Source: Sophora flavescens | Taxonomy: Eukaryota > Streptophyta > Magnoliopsida > Fabales > Fabaceae | Direction of reading: 5' to 3' | NCBI GenBank assembly: GCA_030762895.1 | Contig: CM061067.1 | Coordinates: 53,035,667 to 53,099,666 of the forward strand | DNA: 64,000 nucleotides | Shown here: positions 47,665-58,915 of the stretch, one piece after another | Layout: each line of letters begins with the position of its first letter | Numbering within the stretch: the stretch's first letter is position 1 | Translations under genes and position numbers: made by a program | Notes under the pieces: model-generated | Told to the model about the DNA's origin: nothing | Databases searched by the model: none | What the model saw: the letters and a program-made list of their open reading frames with translations, nothing else

Positions 47665-48013
47665 TGTAACATCACTTACTGCTCTATGGATTGACGACTG
47701 TCCCCACAGACCAACACAGGTCACCCATCCCAGAATTGCTCCAAGTTAAGCACGCTTAACTGTAGAGTTATTAAGTGACGGGCTTCCGAAAAGAAGATGC
47801 ATCTTGTTGATATGGGTAATACCAATCAATTCATATAAGATATCCTCAACTGTATAGTCTCATACCTGCACAGTCTCAGGATCCCTCTCATTCAGGTGTG
47901 TAATCGGTTCATTCATGTGTCCCTCCGCCTAGAAGCCTGTCAGGAGCCGCTCCTTGTCCGTGCCTTCTTGCACCGACGACCACTCCCCGCCCTCGTCGGC
48001 CCCGGATGTCACG
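47665..48013 (-). mobile_element. Cassandra-type solo LTR
   Basis: A 349-bp unit reading, on the minus strand, from (c)gTGACATCC to ...GATGTTACA, flanked by a perfect 5-bp duplication tataa (47660-47664, 48014-48018). It contains a 5S-rRNA-like segment, the hallmark of Cassandra TRIM elements. No second LTR, primer-binding site or internal domain is adjacent, so it is a solo LTR left by recombination. It lies 10 bases from a Stowaway MITE. Confidence 0.85.
47697..47820 (-). ncRNA. 5S-rRNA-like segment within the Cassandra LTR
   Basis: On the minus strand cagttaagcgtgcttaactt and gggatgggtgacc match the A-box/C-box region of plant 5S rRNA (TFIIIA/Pol III internal promoter). The first part is diverged from true 5S rRNA. 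It is not a functional ribosomal RNA gene but may still recruit Pol III. Confidence 0.8.
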
Positions 48014-48018
48014 TATAA

Positions 48019-48850
48019 TAAATTAACAATATAAAAAAATATTATACTAATAATATATACCAATTAAATTTATAAACATTTCTTTGTAAAATTGGGACAT
48101 TAAGATTGTACGTAAAGATCTTTTAAAGTTAAAATTGAACTTTGGAACAAAACTGAGCTTTCATTTTGATGATTTCTATATGATGTTTGTGAACACATAA
48201 AGGAATATTCATCAAAATAACTGCGTCCTTTCTCCCTATCCCACTAGCACTTTTTCTTTTTATTAGTTACAATTTTGCTCCTTGTTTTTCCTCATTTTGC
48301 TCGTTCTCACCTTCTTCTGAACTATTTAATTTATTACTCCCTTTTCTCTAATGTGTTCTACATATTTGCTTATTTTGTTCTTGTTTGCTCATGTTGCCAA
48401 TTGATTTGATAAATGGGAATAGTTTTCTTTCTACTTTTTTTTTTATACATCTTATCTTATGTGGTTCCTATCATTTTATATCACTCATATTTATTTTTTA
48501 CAACTTAACTAACTTATTTCTCCAACCTAGGACATTTAAAAATGTTATTAAAAGAACCCCATAAGTAACATCATATTATTATATTTAATCGATAATTTTA
48601 TTGAATAAGCCTCAACAATATATGCTTTTAAAGTAGAAGAATGACCCACTTTTTGTAAGCACTTGTGCTTCACTCTAGTTAGTATTTATGAAGCACATCA
48701 CTCCTATATTCTCATCTTGTTAGTTATCAGTGCTTAATAAGATTTTTCTCAATAACCATTAAAGGTGCTCTAATAATTAGCATATGCAAATTGTAATTAG
48801 GATTTAATATATTAACAATCGGGTCAGAAAATTATGCTTGATTAAAATCT
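48019..48850. other. AT-rich intergenic DNA
   Basis: Nothing coding or structured could be supported. Confidence 0.4.
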
Positions 48851-48852
48851 TA

Positions 48853-49126
48853 TTCTCTCCGGTCTACAGTATAAGAAACAAAACCATAAAACACGCAGAC
48901 CAAGAAAATGTATTAGAATTAGTTAATTGTAATTAATACTTATATAAATTTCCAAAAACGTCCATTCTAAATTTAATTAATATTCTGATGGCCTATAATT
49001 AATGACATTAATTATTAAGGTCAGTATTGAAAATTAACATTTAATATGTGTGAACATTGATGTATGTTTTTTATATTTTGGACAAAAAAGGACTCATTTA
49101 TTTCTTATATTGTGGACCGGAGGGAG
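48853..49126. mobile_element. Stowaway MITE
   Basis: The termini ttctctccggtctacagtat and, inverted, ctccctccggtccacaatat are flanked by TA at 48851-48852 and 49127-49128. 274 bp, non-coding. A related but distinct family from the copy at 47392. Confidence 0.82.
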
Positions 49127-49128
49127 TA

Positions 49129-49725
49129 ATACATCATATTCATGAGTCCAATCATTTATAAGTTGCCACTTTATCCATTTCTAAATAATATAAGATTGGG
49201 AACTCACTTAATTTCTAACAGTTTCCTCCATAACTGAGAGTTCATACACAGATAATACTGCTCACAAAAAAACTCTCAATATCCCTGAGCGAAATAATTG
49301 CAACCACCTTATTTTAAAGTTGTTTTCTTTTTCTAATCACAATTGTGATCAGAAAATACTACTTAAACAAAATAAGCGGCAGATACCACTTATTAGAAAG
49401 ATGAGAGCCCAAAATATTGAGGAAATCTGGAATAAATATTTAAGAAAAACAATCTTGAATAAATGACAACTATTTTAACACATATATTATATTGCTAAAT
49501 TCAAATGCTTGTAAAGTTATATCAACCCGTTGATTCTCTGGATCTGGATTCCCTCCATCAGTTTCCCCTCCATCATCCCTCCATCATCTTTTTTCTCTCT
49601 TAACTCTATTCTCTCTTCATTATTTATCATTTTCTCTCTCATATCCAAAACCACTCCCTTTAATTTTTTTGCTGGACTGCCTCCATCAAGGCAATCCTGA
49701 TTGGTTGATTCTTAAATATATATGA
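49129..49725. other. AT-rich intergenic DNA
   Basis: No gene. 49550-49690 is pyrimidine-rich with several ccctccatcat words. Confidence 0.4.
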
Positions 49726-49733
49726 CTTAGAAA

Positions 49734-50575
49734 CAGGGGCGGATCTACAATGTCTTCGGTGTTCCCCTCAACTTTTCAAAAAAATTATAATTTTCTTATG
49801 TTTATTTTTTTTTTCACCCAATAGTAAAAAATATTGCACCCAATACTACCAAAATCACTCTTCACGACAGCAGAGAGTAAAGAACCCTATTCTTTCTCTC
49901 ACTAATGCTCAGAACCACCTTGCGGTGTTGAGATCGCCTCTGACAAAAACCTGCTGCTTCCTTATATTTTAATTTAAAAAAAAGTCCCTTTGCCTCTGTC
50001 ACATGCTCTTCTTGGCAACGGCACAACTTCTAATTTTTCTTTTATTGAATTCTCTTTCAATTCCAGCTTTGTGTCACCATGGGGCCATGCCCTTTTCTAT
50101 TCGTTAAGACTCAAGCCCACTCTTATACGTGAAGCTATTTTCTTTCATAAGTTTCATCCATTCTTCAATATTTTTGTTTTTTTTTTAATTGAAGGTGGGC
50201 CAACATGCTTCCAGCACATTCCTTCAAGCTCTCATTTCTATATTTTTGCAAAACCATTTCTATTCCACAATATCTTTTTTTGTTTTTTTGGCAAATCTAT
50301 TCCACAATTTCAAAGCATAACATCAGGACGAGGATAATTATGAGATACTAATTTATTTGATTAAATATATTAAAATTTCATGATTTTAGTATTCATGACT
50401 TTATCTTCATATATACGATGATATTGATTATTTTAGAAATATGTTAGAAATATTATTAATTATTAATTATTAATTATCTTTATAATTCTTGTCAAAAAAA
50501 TTATCTTATAATTAATTATTAATTATTTTGAAAATATGTTACCCTCACTATCTTGGGGTCCTAGATCCGCAACTG
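49734..50575. mobile_element. Non-autonomous hAT element
   Basis: The termini are caggggcggatcta and, inverted, cagttgcggatcta. Flanking 8-mers cttagaaa (49726-49733) and cgtagaaa (50576-50583) match at seven of eight positions. The 842-bp interior has no transposase; the plus-strand frame at 49990-50337 is Phe/Ser-rich with no motif. Confidence 0.75.
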
Positions 50576-50706
50576 CGTAGAAATGTGATTCGACTTCTAC
50601 CAGCTTGATTGAGTTGGGTGAACCGTGAACGTTTCATAGCCATATGATTGGATGAGTTGTCATGTGAGATTAGGGAGATGAGGGTATTTTTTTTCTTTAG
50701 ACTAAA

Positions 50707-51023
50707 TGTAGAAATTCATGGCAGCAAAGTTGAATGATGCAGAGCAAGGAAGAAGATGGAAATATGCATATGGCATTTTGCCTTGAACAATCAATTGATT
50801 GAAAGAATCTAAGAGAGATATTACAAAGAAATGAACTCTCTACTTAACTAAAGAATCATTGCTGCTAGCTATATATAAGTAAAGCTGACTAACTAAGAAG
50901 CAACAGAAAACAGAAAACTAACTGCTAACTAACTACTGAAAGCAGAAAATTAACTAACTAACTAACTCTAACAGAAAACTAACTGTTAAATATGGCATGT
51001 GTTTTAAATAGAAAACTTCAACA
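50707..51023 (-). repeat. 3' LTR of the copia element
   Basis: 317 bp. It contains ctatatataagtaaa, a likely TATA box for the minus... strand orientation being ambiguous because the motif is nearly palindromic. It is bordered inside by the polypurine tract, plus-strand ccccccttc at 51024-51032. Confidence 0.93.
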
Positions 51024-51896
51024 CCCCCCTTCAAGCTGGACTGTGAATATTGAACATTCCAAGCTTGGAGCATAGGTTTTTGAAAGGACCTAAGGCTAGG
51101 GGTTTTGTTAGAATATCAGCAACTTGCTGCTGTGACCGAATGGGCAGCAAGTGCAGAATGCCTTCTTGTATCTTATCTCTTACTAGATGGCAATCCATCT
51201 CTATATGTTTGGTCCTTTCGTGAAATACCGGATTGAGGGCAATGTGTCTTGCAGCTTGATTGTCACAATAGATGATCACCAGGCGAGTGTGGAAATTGTA
51301 AGTCATTCAGCAAGTAGAGTAACCACTTTGGGCTTCACAAGTAGCTTGAGCTAGTGCCTTCGTATTCGGCCTCGAAGAGGACCTTGAAACTGTTGGTTGC
51401 TTTTTACTTTTCCAAGTATATTAGGGATGAACCAAGGAAAAAACAAGATCCTGTGATTGATCTTCGAGTGTCCAAGCATGCACCCCTACCCAGAGTCACT
51501 AAATCCTTTTAGTGAGCAATCATTTTCAGCAGAGAAGAACAAGCCTTCAGCAGGAGAACCTTTGATGTATCGAAGTACTTTCAAGACAGCTTGATAATGT
51601 TGTGATGTAGGACAGTCTAGGAACTGACTTAATTGACTTACAGCAAAACAAATATCAGGTCTTGTATGGGTGAGATATAAGAGCCTGCCAACCAATCTTC
51701 TATAGACTGTGGTATTTGGCAAAGGGTCCCCTGAACCTTTCTGTAGCTTAAGAGTCATCGTCCCACAGTGTGTTACTTGGTTTGGCACCAAGTAATCCTG
51801 AATCATTGAGCAAGTCTAGAGCATATTTTCTTTGATTAACACTGATTCCTTTATTGGATCTGGCAACCTCAAACCCGCACTAGTGCAATAAGTGCT

Positions 51897-52280
51897 TTTT
51901 ACGTCAGTTAAAATTGATTTTTTACGTCAGAATACTGACTGACGTAAATACAGCTGATGTTAATAGTTAATATTTTAACGTCAGTTGAGAACTGACGTTA
52001 AATATAAAACTATTAACGTCAGTTCTTTAACAAAACTGACGTTAATTTTGTAAAAATTAACGTCAGTTTTTTAAACAACTGACGTTAAACATAAAACTAT
52101 TAACGTCAGTTCTTTAAGACAACGGACGTTGATTTTGTTAAAACTAACGTCAGTTGTTATAAAGAACTGACGTTAAAGGTTTAATTTTAACGTCAGTTGT
52201 AATAAACAAGCGACGTTAATAGTGTATCTTGTATATTTTATAAAATACTATTAACGCCGGTTGTTTGATACAAATGAGCG
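51897..52280. repeat. Left subterminal repeat array of CACTA element 3
   Basis: About a dozen copies of aacgtcagtt alternating with aactgacgtta, giving short hairpin-forming inverted pairs separated by a few bases. Confidence 0.9.
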
Positions 52281-52533
52281 TTAATATGTTTTTTTTTTTA
52301 AATTCAGTTTTAAAATATCACTCCCCTCAGCCTATCCCCGCATTCAGTCCCAAGAATACGAATATCACACACATTACAGAATTGTAAAGGAAAATTGAAC
52401 AATGGGGGGACTTAAAACCAAAACCCATGTATATATATAAATAAATTTTAGTTCCAATGTCTAAAAAACAAAACTATCTAAGGATATATATATATACATG
52501 TTATTAATTAGTTTCTAAAGTCTAACAAAAAAA

Positions 52534-55484
52534 CTATTCATCTAAGTAGTACGGAAGTATGTTGTCAATTCCTTTTTCAGCCACATACTTGAAGATGAAT
52601 TCAGCGAAGCGCATCCTCAAGTCTCTTAACTCATCTTCTTCAATAGGCGATTGGTCGATAAATGCCTAGACACGTTCAAATAATAACAATAACATCAATG
52701 CAAGTCATCTTCAAAACTATAATATATAATTTAACAAGTTGTTTAAATATTACCTTCTTCCATCCATCCGTAATAGATGCGGTGACTATGTTCAGCATAT
52801 GAAGCATAACATAATAGCCGCACGACCACCCGCCAATTTGAAATCGAGACTACCAACAAAATTAATTTCAACGTCAGTTGAATATACATATAAATTAGTA
52901 ATTATAATATTAATTATTTGATAAATAAACTACCAAACCTTGAGGATGTTCCATACAGGATTTGCTTTAGTCTTAGAAGTCCTATTTCTCCCGTTGGCAC
53001 AACTTATGCTACTCGCCTTCAGCGCGCTATCATAAACAAATAATCATGTCGATCAATTGGCAAACTCATATATCATGTGTGTAATAAACTAAAAACAACT
53101 GATATTAAAACTTAAATTAAATTTAAGATTAGTTACTTAAATATGACAGAGAGCAGAAGAATATGACAGTATGCCTGGACGGGTGAAGTACGAACAACTG
53201 CCAATGGCGTTCCATACAGTAGGGAGCCAGATATAATTCTTTCGGATTGTCTCCCAACAAGTTCCTTAAGTATTTACTCAATGCATCGCCAGCAAAGAAT
53301 TCGGGCAGAAGGATTGACGGATCTAAGAAACCGTAAACTGATGCAACGCCCTTATCAAGCTGAAGACGATGGAGATACCTAAGATATGAAAAGGTGTGGA
53401 TGTTAATTACATAATATATATATTGAAATTAAAATAAATTATTAAATGGAAAAATACCAAAAATAAATAAGTTATAAAATTAAAATTAACTTACGTGCAC
53501 CAGAGACTGATGACATTGATGTTCATCCAGACGTTATTTCTGCAGGCGTTCCCGAGATCGTCACCAACGAAGGAAAATATCCTCTGTTGATCTGGGCGTG
53601 CCACCCATCCATCGTGATCCAATGGACATTGAAAAATCTCAAACGCATAATCCTCACCAAGTGAGAACAAACGAGTAACAGGTGACAGCGACACCGACGT
53701 CGACTTGGCCTTCAGTTTAGGAAAAATAAAATAGATAAGTTGTTGATAATTAAAAAAACACAAGTAATTATTTGACTAATTTGGACATTAATAATGAATA
53801 AATACCTTTGTTAACATTTCGAGCTCACGTAATTTGGAGTCCAACTCAAGCTCACGCCTTTTCATTTCCAACTCATGCTCATGGCGCTGGACTTCCAACT
53901 CCCGCTCCCTAGCTGCCAACTCATCGTCCTCCACATATGCCCTACTAAAACTCTCTTTTGTGCTCACATGTGAAGGGTTGGCAAGAGCTGCGGTGTCCTG
54001 GGATGTACCGACAGAGGAAAGCTCTCTGGCAAGTGCCTGCTTGAATTCTGGGTTGGATATTAAGCCTTGCATCAGATGTGTTGTAATAGCTACGTTGGAC
54101 ATGAGGTGCTGAGTAATGTCAGCCAAAATTGATGCTTCATTGACCACCCGCTTTCGTGAAGCAGACTTGCCATAATATTGTTTGATGGTCACGTTCCCAG
54201 GAACACCGAGAACCCGACCAGGATGGTCTTTCTTGCCTAGGGCAGTCATCAAGACGTCCTGCCGTCCAGAAGGGACGAATGCGCCCTGGGAGGATTTTGC
54301 TTTAAGATCCATCTACAATGAAAAAAAATGAAAAAACGTGCAAGTGAAAAGTGTTGCAAATATCTATACAAATATCAATTGAAATCAAGTTAATTATTTA
54401 CTTACAATCTTATCTGCCACTTCGCGAGTGGCATCAGCTTTAAAAGATCCCGTCTTTGTCATGCGGCCGGCTAACCAGACATCCTCGCGGTCGATGTCCG
54501 ACGGAGGACTTGATGGTGTGCCCTCAGGCACCTCTCCTCTTTCAATCATAGCAGAGTGCTCTTCCTGCTTCGCCCTCAGCCTATCCGCCATCAACTGCTC
54601 GATCCGAGTCTGGTATCCACCCTGAGACATGGTGTGGCGGTGGACGTTCTTCGCCTGATTCTGCCGACCCTTATTTGCCTTAGCCTATTCAAACAAAAAC
54701 ACATAATTAAATACAGTTAAATGATCTATAATAAGCATACAAAATTAACTTAATCAACCAACTTGAAATTCTCCATCCTGTCGACTCCTGGCAAACATAT
54801 CCCAAGTATCCTGATCAATCCAGGGATAATCCGAGAACATTTTATCAAGCCGCTTCTTCCCAGATACATAGTACCTGGTAAGATCATGCTTGAACCCATT
54901 CCAACGCTTTGATGCCATTTTCATACATTTATGACGATGATCCTCGTCATTTAGCACAGTCCAAGCTACCTACACATTAGATACATATATAACAACTGGA
55001 TGGATTATAACTCGGATAATTATCTAATAATGTAAATCAAACGAATGTAAAGGTAAAATACCGTGATAGCCTCCCAAATCTGATCCTTAACGTTACGTGG
55101 AACGTCATTCCAATGGTTATAGTTGATGCTTACGTCTTTGCTTCACTTGTAGAAACACCCACTTATTAAATTCTTTAGCACGGGGTCCCTGGGCATTTAG
55201 ATTAGCATCGAAGGACACCTCAAGCTTCGTCCGCTCTGCCCGTCCTTCTCTAGTTTCTTCAACGAGGTGGCTCCTCTACCCCGTTTCCTATGAGCCGTGA
55301 TGTCTGTATGGACAAAAAAAAATGATAAAATAGAGGGTTGTAACATTATAAACTTACATTAAAAAGAAGGACTAAAGATAGTATATAACATGTAAACTTA
55401 CACTAGAATCAGGCGTAGGCGTGATCGGGTCCTGCGATACCCCCACGTGTCCTCCCGTGCATGTGGGCTATCCGACTGATCCAT
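52534..55484 (-). pseudogene. CACTA-associated protein with coiled coil and Ulp1-like peptidase
   Basis: I can trace ten exons with GT-AG borders: about 55484-55404, 55303-55062, 54969-54763, 54684-54406, 54312-53806, 53709-53495, 53378-53137, 53026-52939, 52849-52754 and 52665-52534. The N-terminal part (WNDVPRNVKDQIWEAI, MASKRWNGFKHDLTRYYV) is the plant En/Spm transposase-associated type. Residues from exon 5 form a Glu/Arg coiled coil (ELAARERELEVQRHEHELEM). The C-terminal exons have a C48 (Ulp1/SENP) layout: catalytic His in CMERHWQLFVLHP, then Gln and Cys in FQIGGWSCGYYVML. An Asp at the usual place after the His is not evident (VIFFCSL). Two frameshifts in exon 2 (near 55240 and 55140) interrupt the product. 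Such peptidase fusions are known in plant CACTA elements; whether they cleave SUMO is uncertain. Confidence 0.75.
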
Positions 55485-55663
55485 ATGTATGCCTGTTCGT
55501 AAACAATATATATGTATTAACATAGGTTATAACTCAAAATAAATACAGAAGTATAAATAAAAATAACTAGATAGGTCCTGTAGATATACAAAACATCTAT
55601 ATATCCAATATAAGGACAATACGGGAGATTGAAAACTATAGTTTTTGAAGGTTGCCAAGCATC

Positions 55664-55778
55664 GGTCACGGCCGGACGTGATGTCCATCACGGCCGTAAC
55701 GTGCCAATCGAACCCGCACCCTCATAGGCGGAACCGATCACGGTCTAGCCGTGATGAGCATCACGCGTCGTGACGAGA
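55664..55778. repeat. Palindromic tcacggcc/ggccgtga cluster
   Basis: Words tcacggccggacgtga, catcacggccgtaa, gatcacggtctagccgtgat and catcacgcgtcgtga lie in the leader of the CACTA element 3 gene. They are the same type as the palindromes in the LTRs at 29044-34524. Confidence 0.8.
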
Positions 55779-55800
55779 TCAACCAGCAGAGCAACATGCA

Positions 55801-56011
55801 CTCAAAACCAAAAATAGAGACATTCCAAACAACTCAAACTCACGGTTTAAAGTTACAACTACTGAGACTACAGTTTCAACATACACTCAAAACCAAAAAT
55901 AGAGACATTCCAAACAACTCAAACTCACAGTTTCAAGTTTCAACTACTGAGACTACAGTTTCAAACCAGCAGAGCAACATGCATGCACTCAAAACCAAAA
56001 ATAAAAAATGT
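55801..56011. repeat. Tandem duplication, about 85-bp unit
   Basis: ctcaaaaccaaaaatagaga begins at 55801, 55886 and, in shortened form, 55988. Non-coding; just upstream of the CACTA element 3 gene. Confidence 0.85.
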
Positions 56012-56379
56012 GCCCTAATTAAAGACTCACCAGAAATAGGCGCTCGCGTGGTGGTGGGGGGGAAGCTCGAGTGGTGGCCAACGTTCGATGTGGTTACTGA
56101 GAGCAGAGGGACAAGGAGAGTTAGTGCGCGGGAAGGGGAAAGAGAGATGTCAAGTTATTGCAAAGAATGAGCGGGAAAGACAGAGTTAGGGGTTAAGAGT
56201 GTACCTCACGGTGGTGGCGAAGAAGCCCTCGCGGTGGTTGCGGTGGAGATGAGCTCGCGATTAGGGCAGAGTGAGAGTGAGAGTGAGGGTTGAGAGTGAG
56301 GGTTGAGCGAGATGAAAAGAGACGTACAGAGAAATGCAGAAGGCGCGCGGGTGTAAACGTTATAATTAAAATAAAACAA

Positions 56380-56600
56380 CATTTTACGTCAGTTGTTAGT
56401 AAAACCTGACGTTAAAGGTCATATATTTAACGTCAGTTGTCTTAAAAAACTGACGTTAAAAACACTCACACTTCTTACGTCAGTTTTTACTAACAACTGG
56501 CGTTAAAGGTCATATATTTAACGTCAGTTGTATTAAGAAACTGACGTTAAAAATACTCACACTTCTTACGTCAGTTGTATTACACAACGGACGTTAAAAG
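56380..56600. repeat. Internal ACGTCAGTT repeat array of CACTA element 3
   Basis: Alternating acgtcagttgt and ctgacgttaaa copies, with a near duplication of the phrase ttaaaggtcatatatttaac at about 56413 and 56500. Confidence 0.85.
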
Positions 56601-56617
56601 TTTATTAGTTTCTGCAA

Positions 56618-56905
56618 ATTCATTCCTTTGACTACTGTGCTACTAACCCATTCACCTTGTACCTAATCCTCTTAATGAGCATTAAGTTTATAGATAAGTT
56701 TTCAAGAAAATCAGAATAGCTTAGTAACTTCATCCACTGCTCCTATAAATAGCTTCCTTCCATCCTTTTAATTTTTCTGCTTCACAATATGGCTCTTCCA
56801 TGGAGACTAACTTCATCACTCTTTCTTCCTATTCCTAGACTCAAAGGTCTTTGTCTTAATGGTCAAACAACTTCTGAGTTTGAGTAAATCACATTACATG
56901 GATAT
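56618..56905 (+). repeat. Captured promoter-like segment, copy A
   Basis: Contains ctcctataaatagcttcc (TATA box at about 56744), then, some 45 bases on, an ATG at 56789 opening a 32-codon frame (MALPWRLTSSLFLPIPRLKG...), then a stop. It is nearly identical to 57812-58100. It looks like a host gene promoter plus first exon carried by the CACTA element; parent gene not recognised. The downstream sequence differs from that after copy B. Confidence 0.6.
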
Positions 56906-57484
56906 TAAGGTTGGGTGAATCACGTAATGTGATTCTCTCACTTTATTTCATCCCCGTCATCCCTTTCACTTTGCTTTGGAAGCAAGTGATTGTGGATTCA
57001 AGATGATGCATCAAGGAATTCCACTGAAGAAGAAAGATGCAAAGATCCATTTCACTTTGCTTTCGCTGCTAGTGACTGAGGATTTACTTTGCATCATGGA
57101 ATTCAAGTGAGGGAGGAGGTGATATGCATCCATTGGAGTTTCTGATGACAGGACTGAGAAGAAAAAGATGTTGATGCAGAAACTTTTTTATATTTTAGGG
57201 CTATGTTGCAGAAATTTTTTATCTTTTAAGATCATGTAATTTTAACTTATGAATCGCTTCAATGTCATACGATTTGATTATACATATAACTTGTTTTATG
57301 TTAAGTGTTTATTTATTTTAATTTGCACAAGAATTTGTTTACTAATTCAAGCTAATTAATAAAAATTAAAAATAAACTTGTATAAATTAAAAAAAGGTTT
57401 AGAAATAAACTGCAGTACTATATGGAGTGATCTGCGTTAAGAGGGACAACAGGGACATGACAACCAATGAAATGAGTTTCATAA

Positions 57485-57785
57485 TTATTTACGTCAGTTA
57501 TTTATAGAACTGACGCAAATAGTGATTTAATATTTACAAACTGCCACCACCTCATTTTTAACATCAACTTAATTTATGACTGCCAAGTTCCCGTATATTA
57601 ATTACATTATTTCCAATATTCATTCTGCACGTTTATAATATATAGGATTATTTACGTCAGCTATTTATTTAATCGAGTAAAAATCAAACTTTTAACGCCG
57701 CTTTTTAAAAAGCTGACGTTAACAATAAATATTTTTATTTTAAAAACACTTTTAACGTCGGGTTTTTAAACAACTGACGTTAAAA
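57485..57785. repeat. Internal ACGTCAGTT repeat array, second block
   Basis: Diverged copies (tacgtcagttatttat, aactgacg, acgccgctttttaaaaag) between the two promoter-like segments. Confidence 0.7.
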
Positions 57786-57811
57786 GTGTATAGATATCTG
57801 CAAAAACATTC

Positions 57812-58100
57812 AATCCTTTGACTACTGTGCTACTTACCCATGCACCTTGTAACTCAATCCTCTTAATGAGCATTAAGTTTATAGATAAGTTTTCAAGAAA
57901 ATCAGAATAGCTAGCTTAGTAACTTCATCCACTGCTCCTATAAATAGCTTCCTTCCATCCTTTTAATTTTATGCTTCACAATATGGCTCTGCCGTGGAGA
58001 TTAACTTCATCACTCTTTCTTCCTATTCCTAGACTCAAAGGTCTTTGTCTTAATGGTCAAACAACTTGAGTTTGAGTAAATTACATTACATGGGTGATAA
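57812..58100 (+). repeat. Captured promoter-like segment, copy B
   Basis: Near copy of 56618-56905 with the same TATA box and ATG (57982), a 4-base insertion agct, and a shorter frame. About 58140-58520 beyond it (ttggcagcaagtgaccgtct) may be further captured exon and 3' sequence; aaccctttcaatgtaacttttta occurs twice near 58385. Confidence 0.6.
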
Positions 58101-58664
58101 GTTTGAGTAAACTACATTATGTGAGTTGCTCACCTTATCACCTTCCGGAGAATCAGCTGCTGGAGGGCTCGGGGGTCACAGTTCCAAAACCTCAGCTTTG
58201 GCAGCAAGTGACCGTCTTGGAAGTCTCTGGAACCACTGCCTTTGCTTGAAACAGATCTAGTGCACCTGTCTCTTGAGCTCTCTCATGCCCCCCAGTTTTC
58301 TGAGGTCTTCGGAGTATAGTTTTCCCTTTGGCATATTTCATAAAACTCTCTGATGGGATGTAGTTTTAATGTTTAGGATTTTCAACCCTTTCAATGTAAC
58401 TTTTTATATGATTTTAAACCCTTTCAATGTAACTTTTTATAGAATTTTAAACCCTTTCAATCTTCTGTATCAGTCTGTATTACACTTCATATATGAATGA
58501 GATCCGGTTTGGGTTATTGATTCAACTTATACTTCGCACATATATTTTAGTTTTCAAAACAGAAACACAAAACATCAAAGCAATTCATGTGAAACTGAAA
58601 CTTTGAGGAAGGCAATGCGGAAGGGATCGTATACTAGATAAAAAAATTATTAAAATAACCTTTA

Positions 58665-58915
58665 ACATCTGTTGATATAAGGACTGACGTTAAAAGTGAA
58701 GTGACTTACTTTTAACGTCAGTTCTTTATAGAACTGACGTTAAAATATTCACTGTTAACGTCAGTTTTTTATTGAACTGACGTTAAAAGTGAGTCACTTC
58801 ACTTTTAACGTCAGTCATTAAAACAACTGACGTTAAAATTGAATTAATGAAGTCTGATATTTACGAAATTGCCACTGCCTCCTTTTTAACGTCTAGCTTT
58901 TGGTTAACTGACGTA
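58665..58915. repeat. Right subterminal repeat array of CACTA element 3
   Basis: Close inverted pairs of taacgtcagtt / aactgacgtta, strongest at 58680-58840. Confidence 0.88.

Noticed and set aside
47697..47820. Functional 5S rRNA gene
   Set aside because: Only the internal promoter half matches well, it lies inside an LTR with a target duplication, and no tandem 5S array is present.
55751..56170. 139-codon plus-strand frame
   Set aside because: Made of the 85-bp tandem duplication in the leader of the minus-strand CACTA gene; internal repeats explain the open frame.
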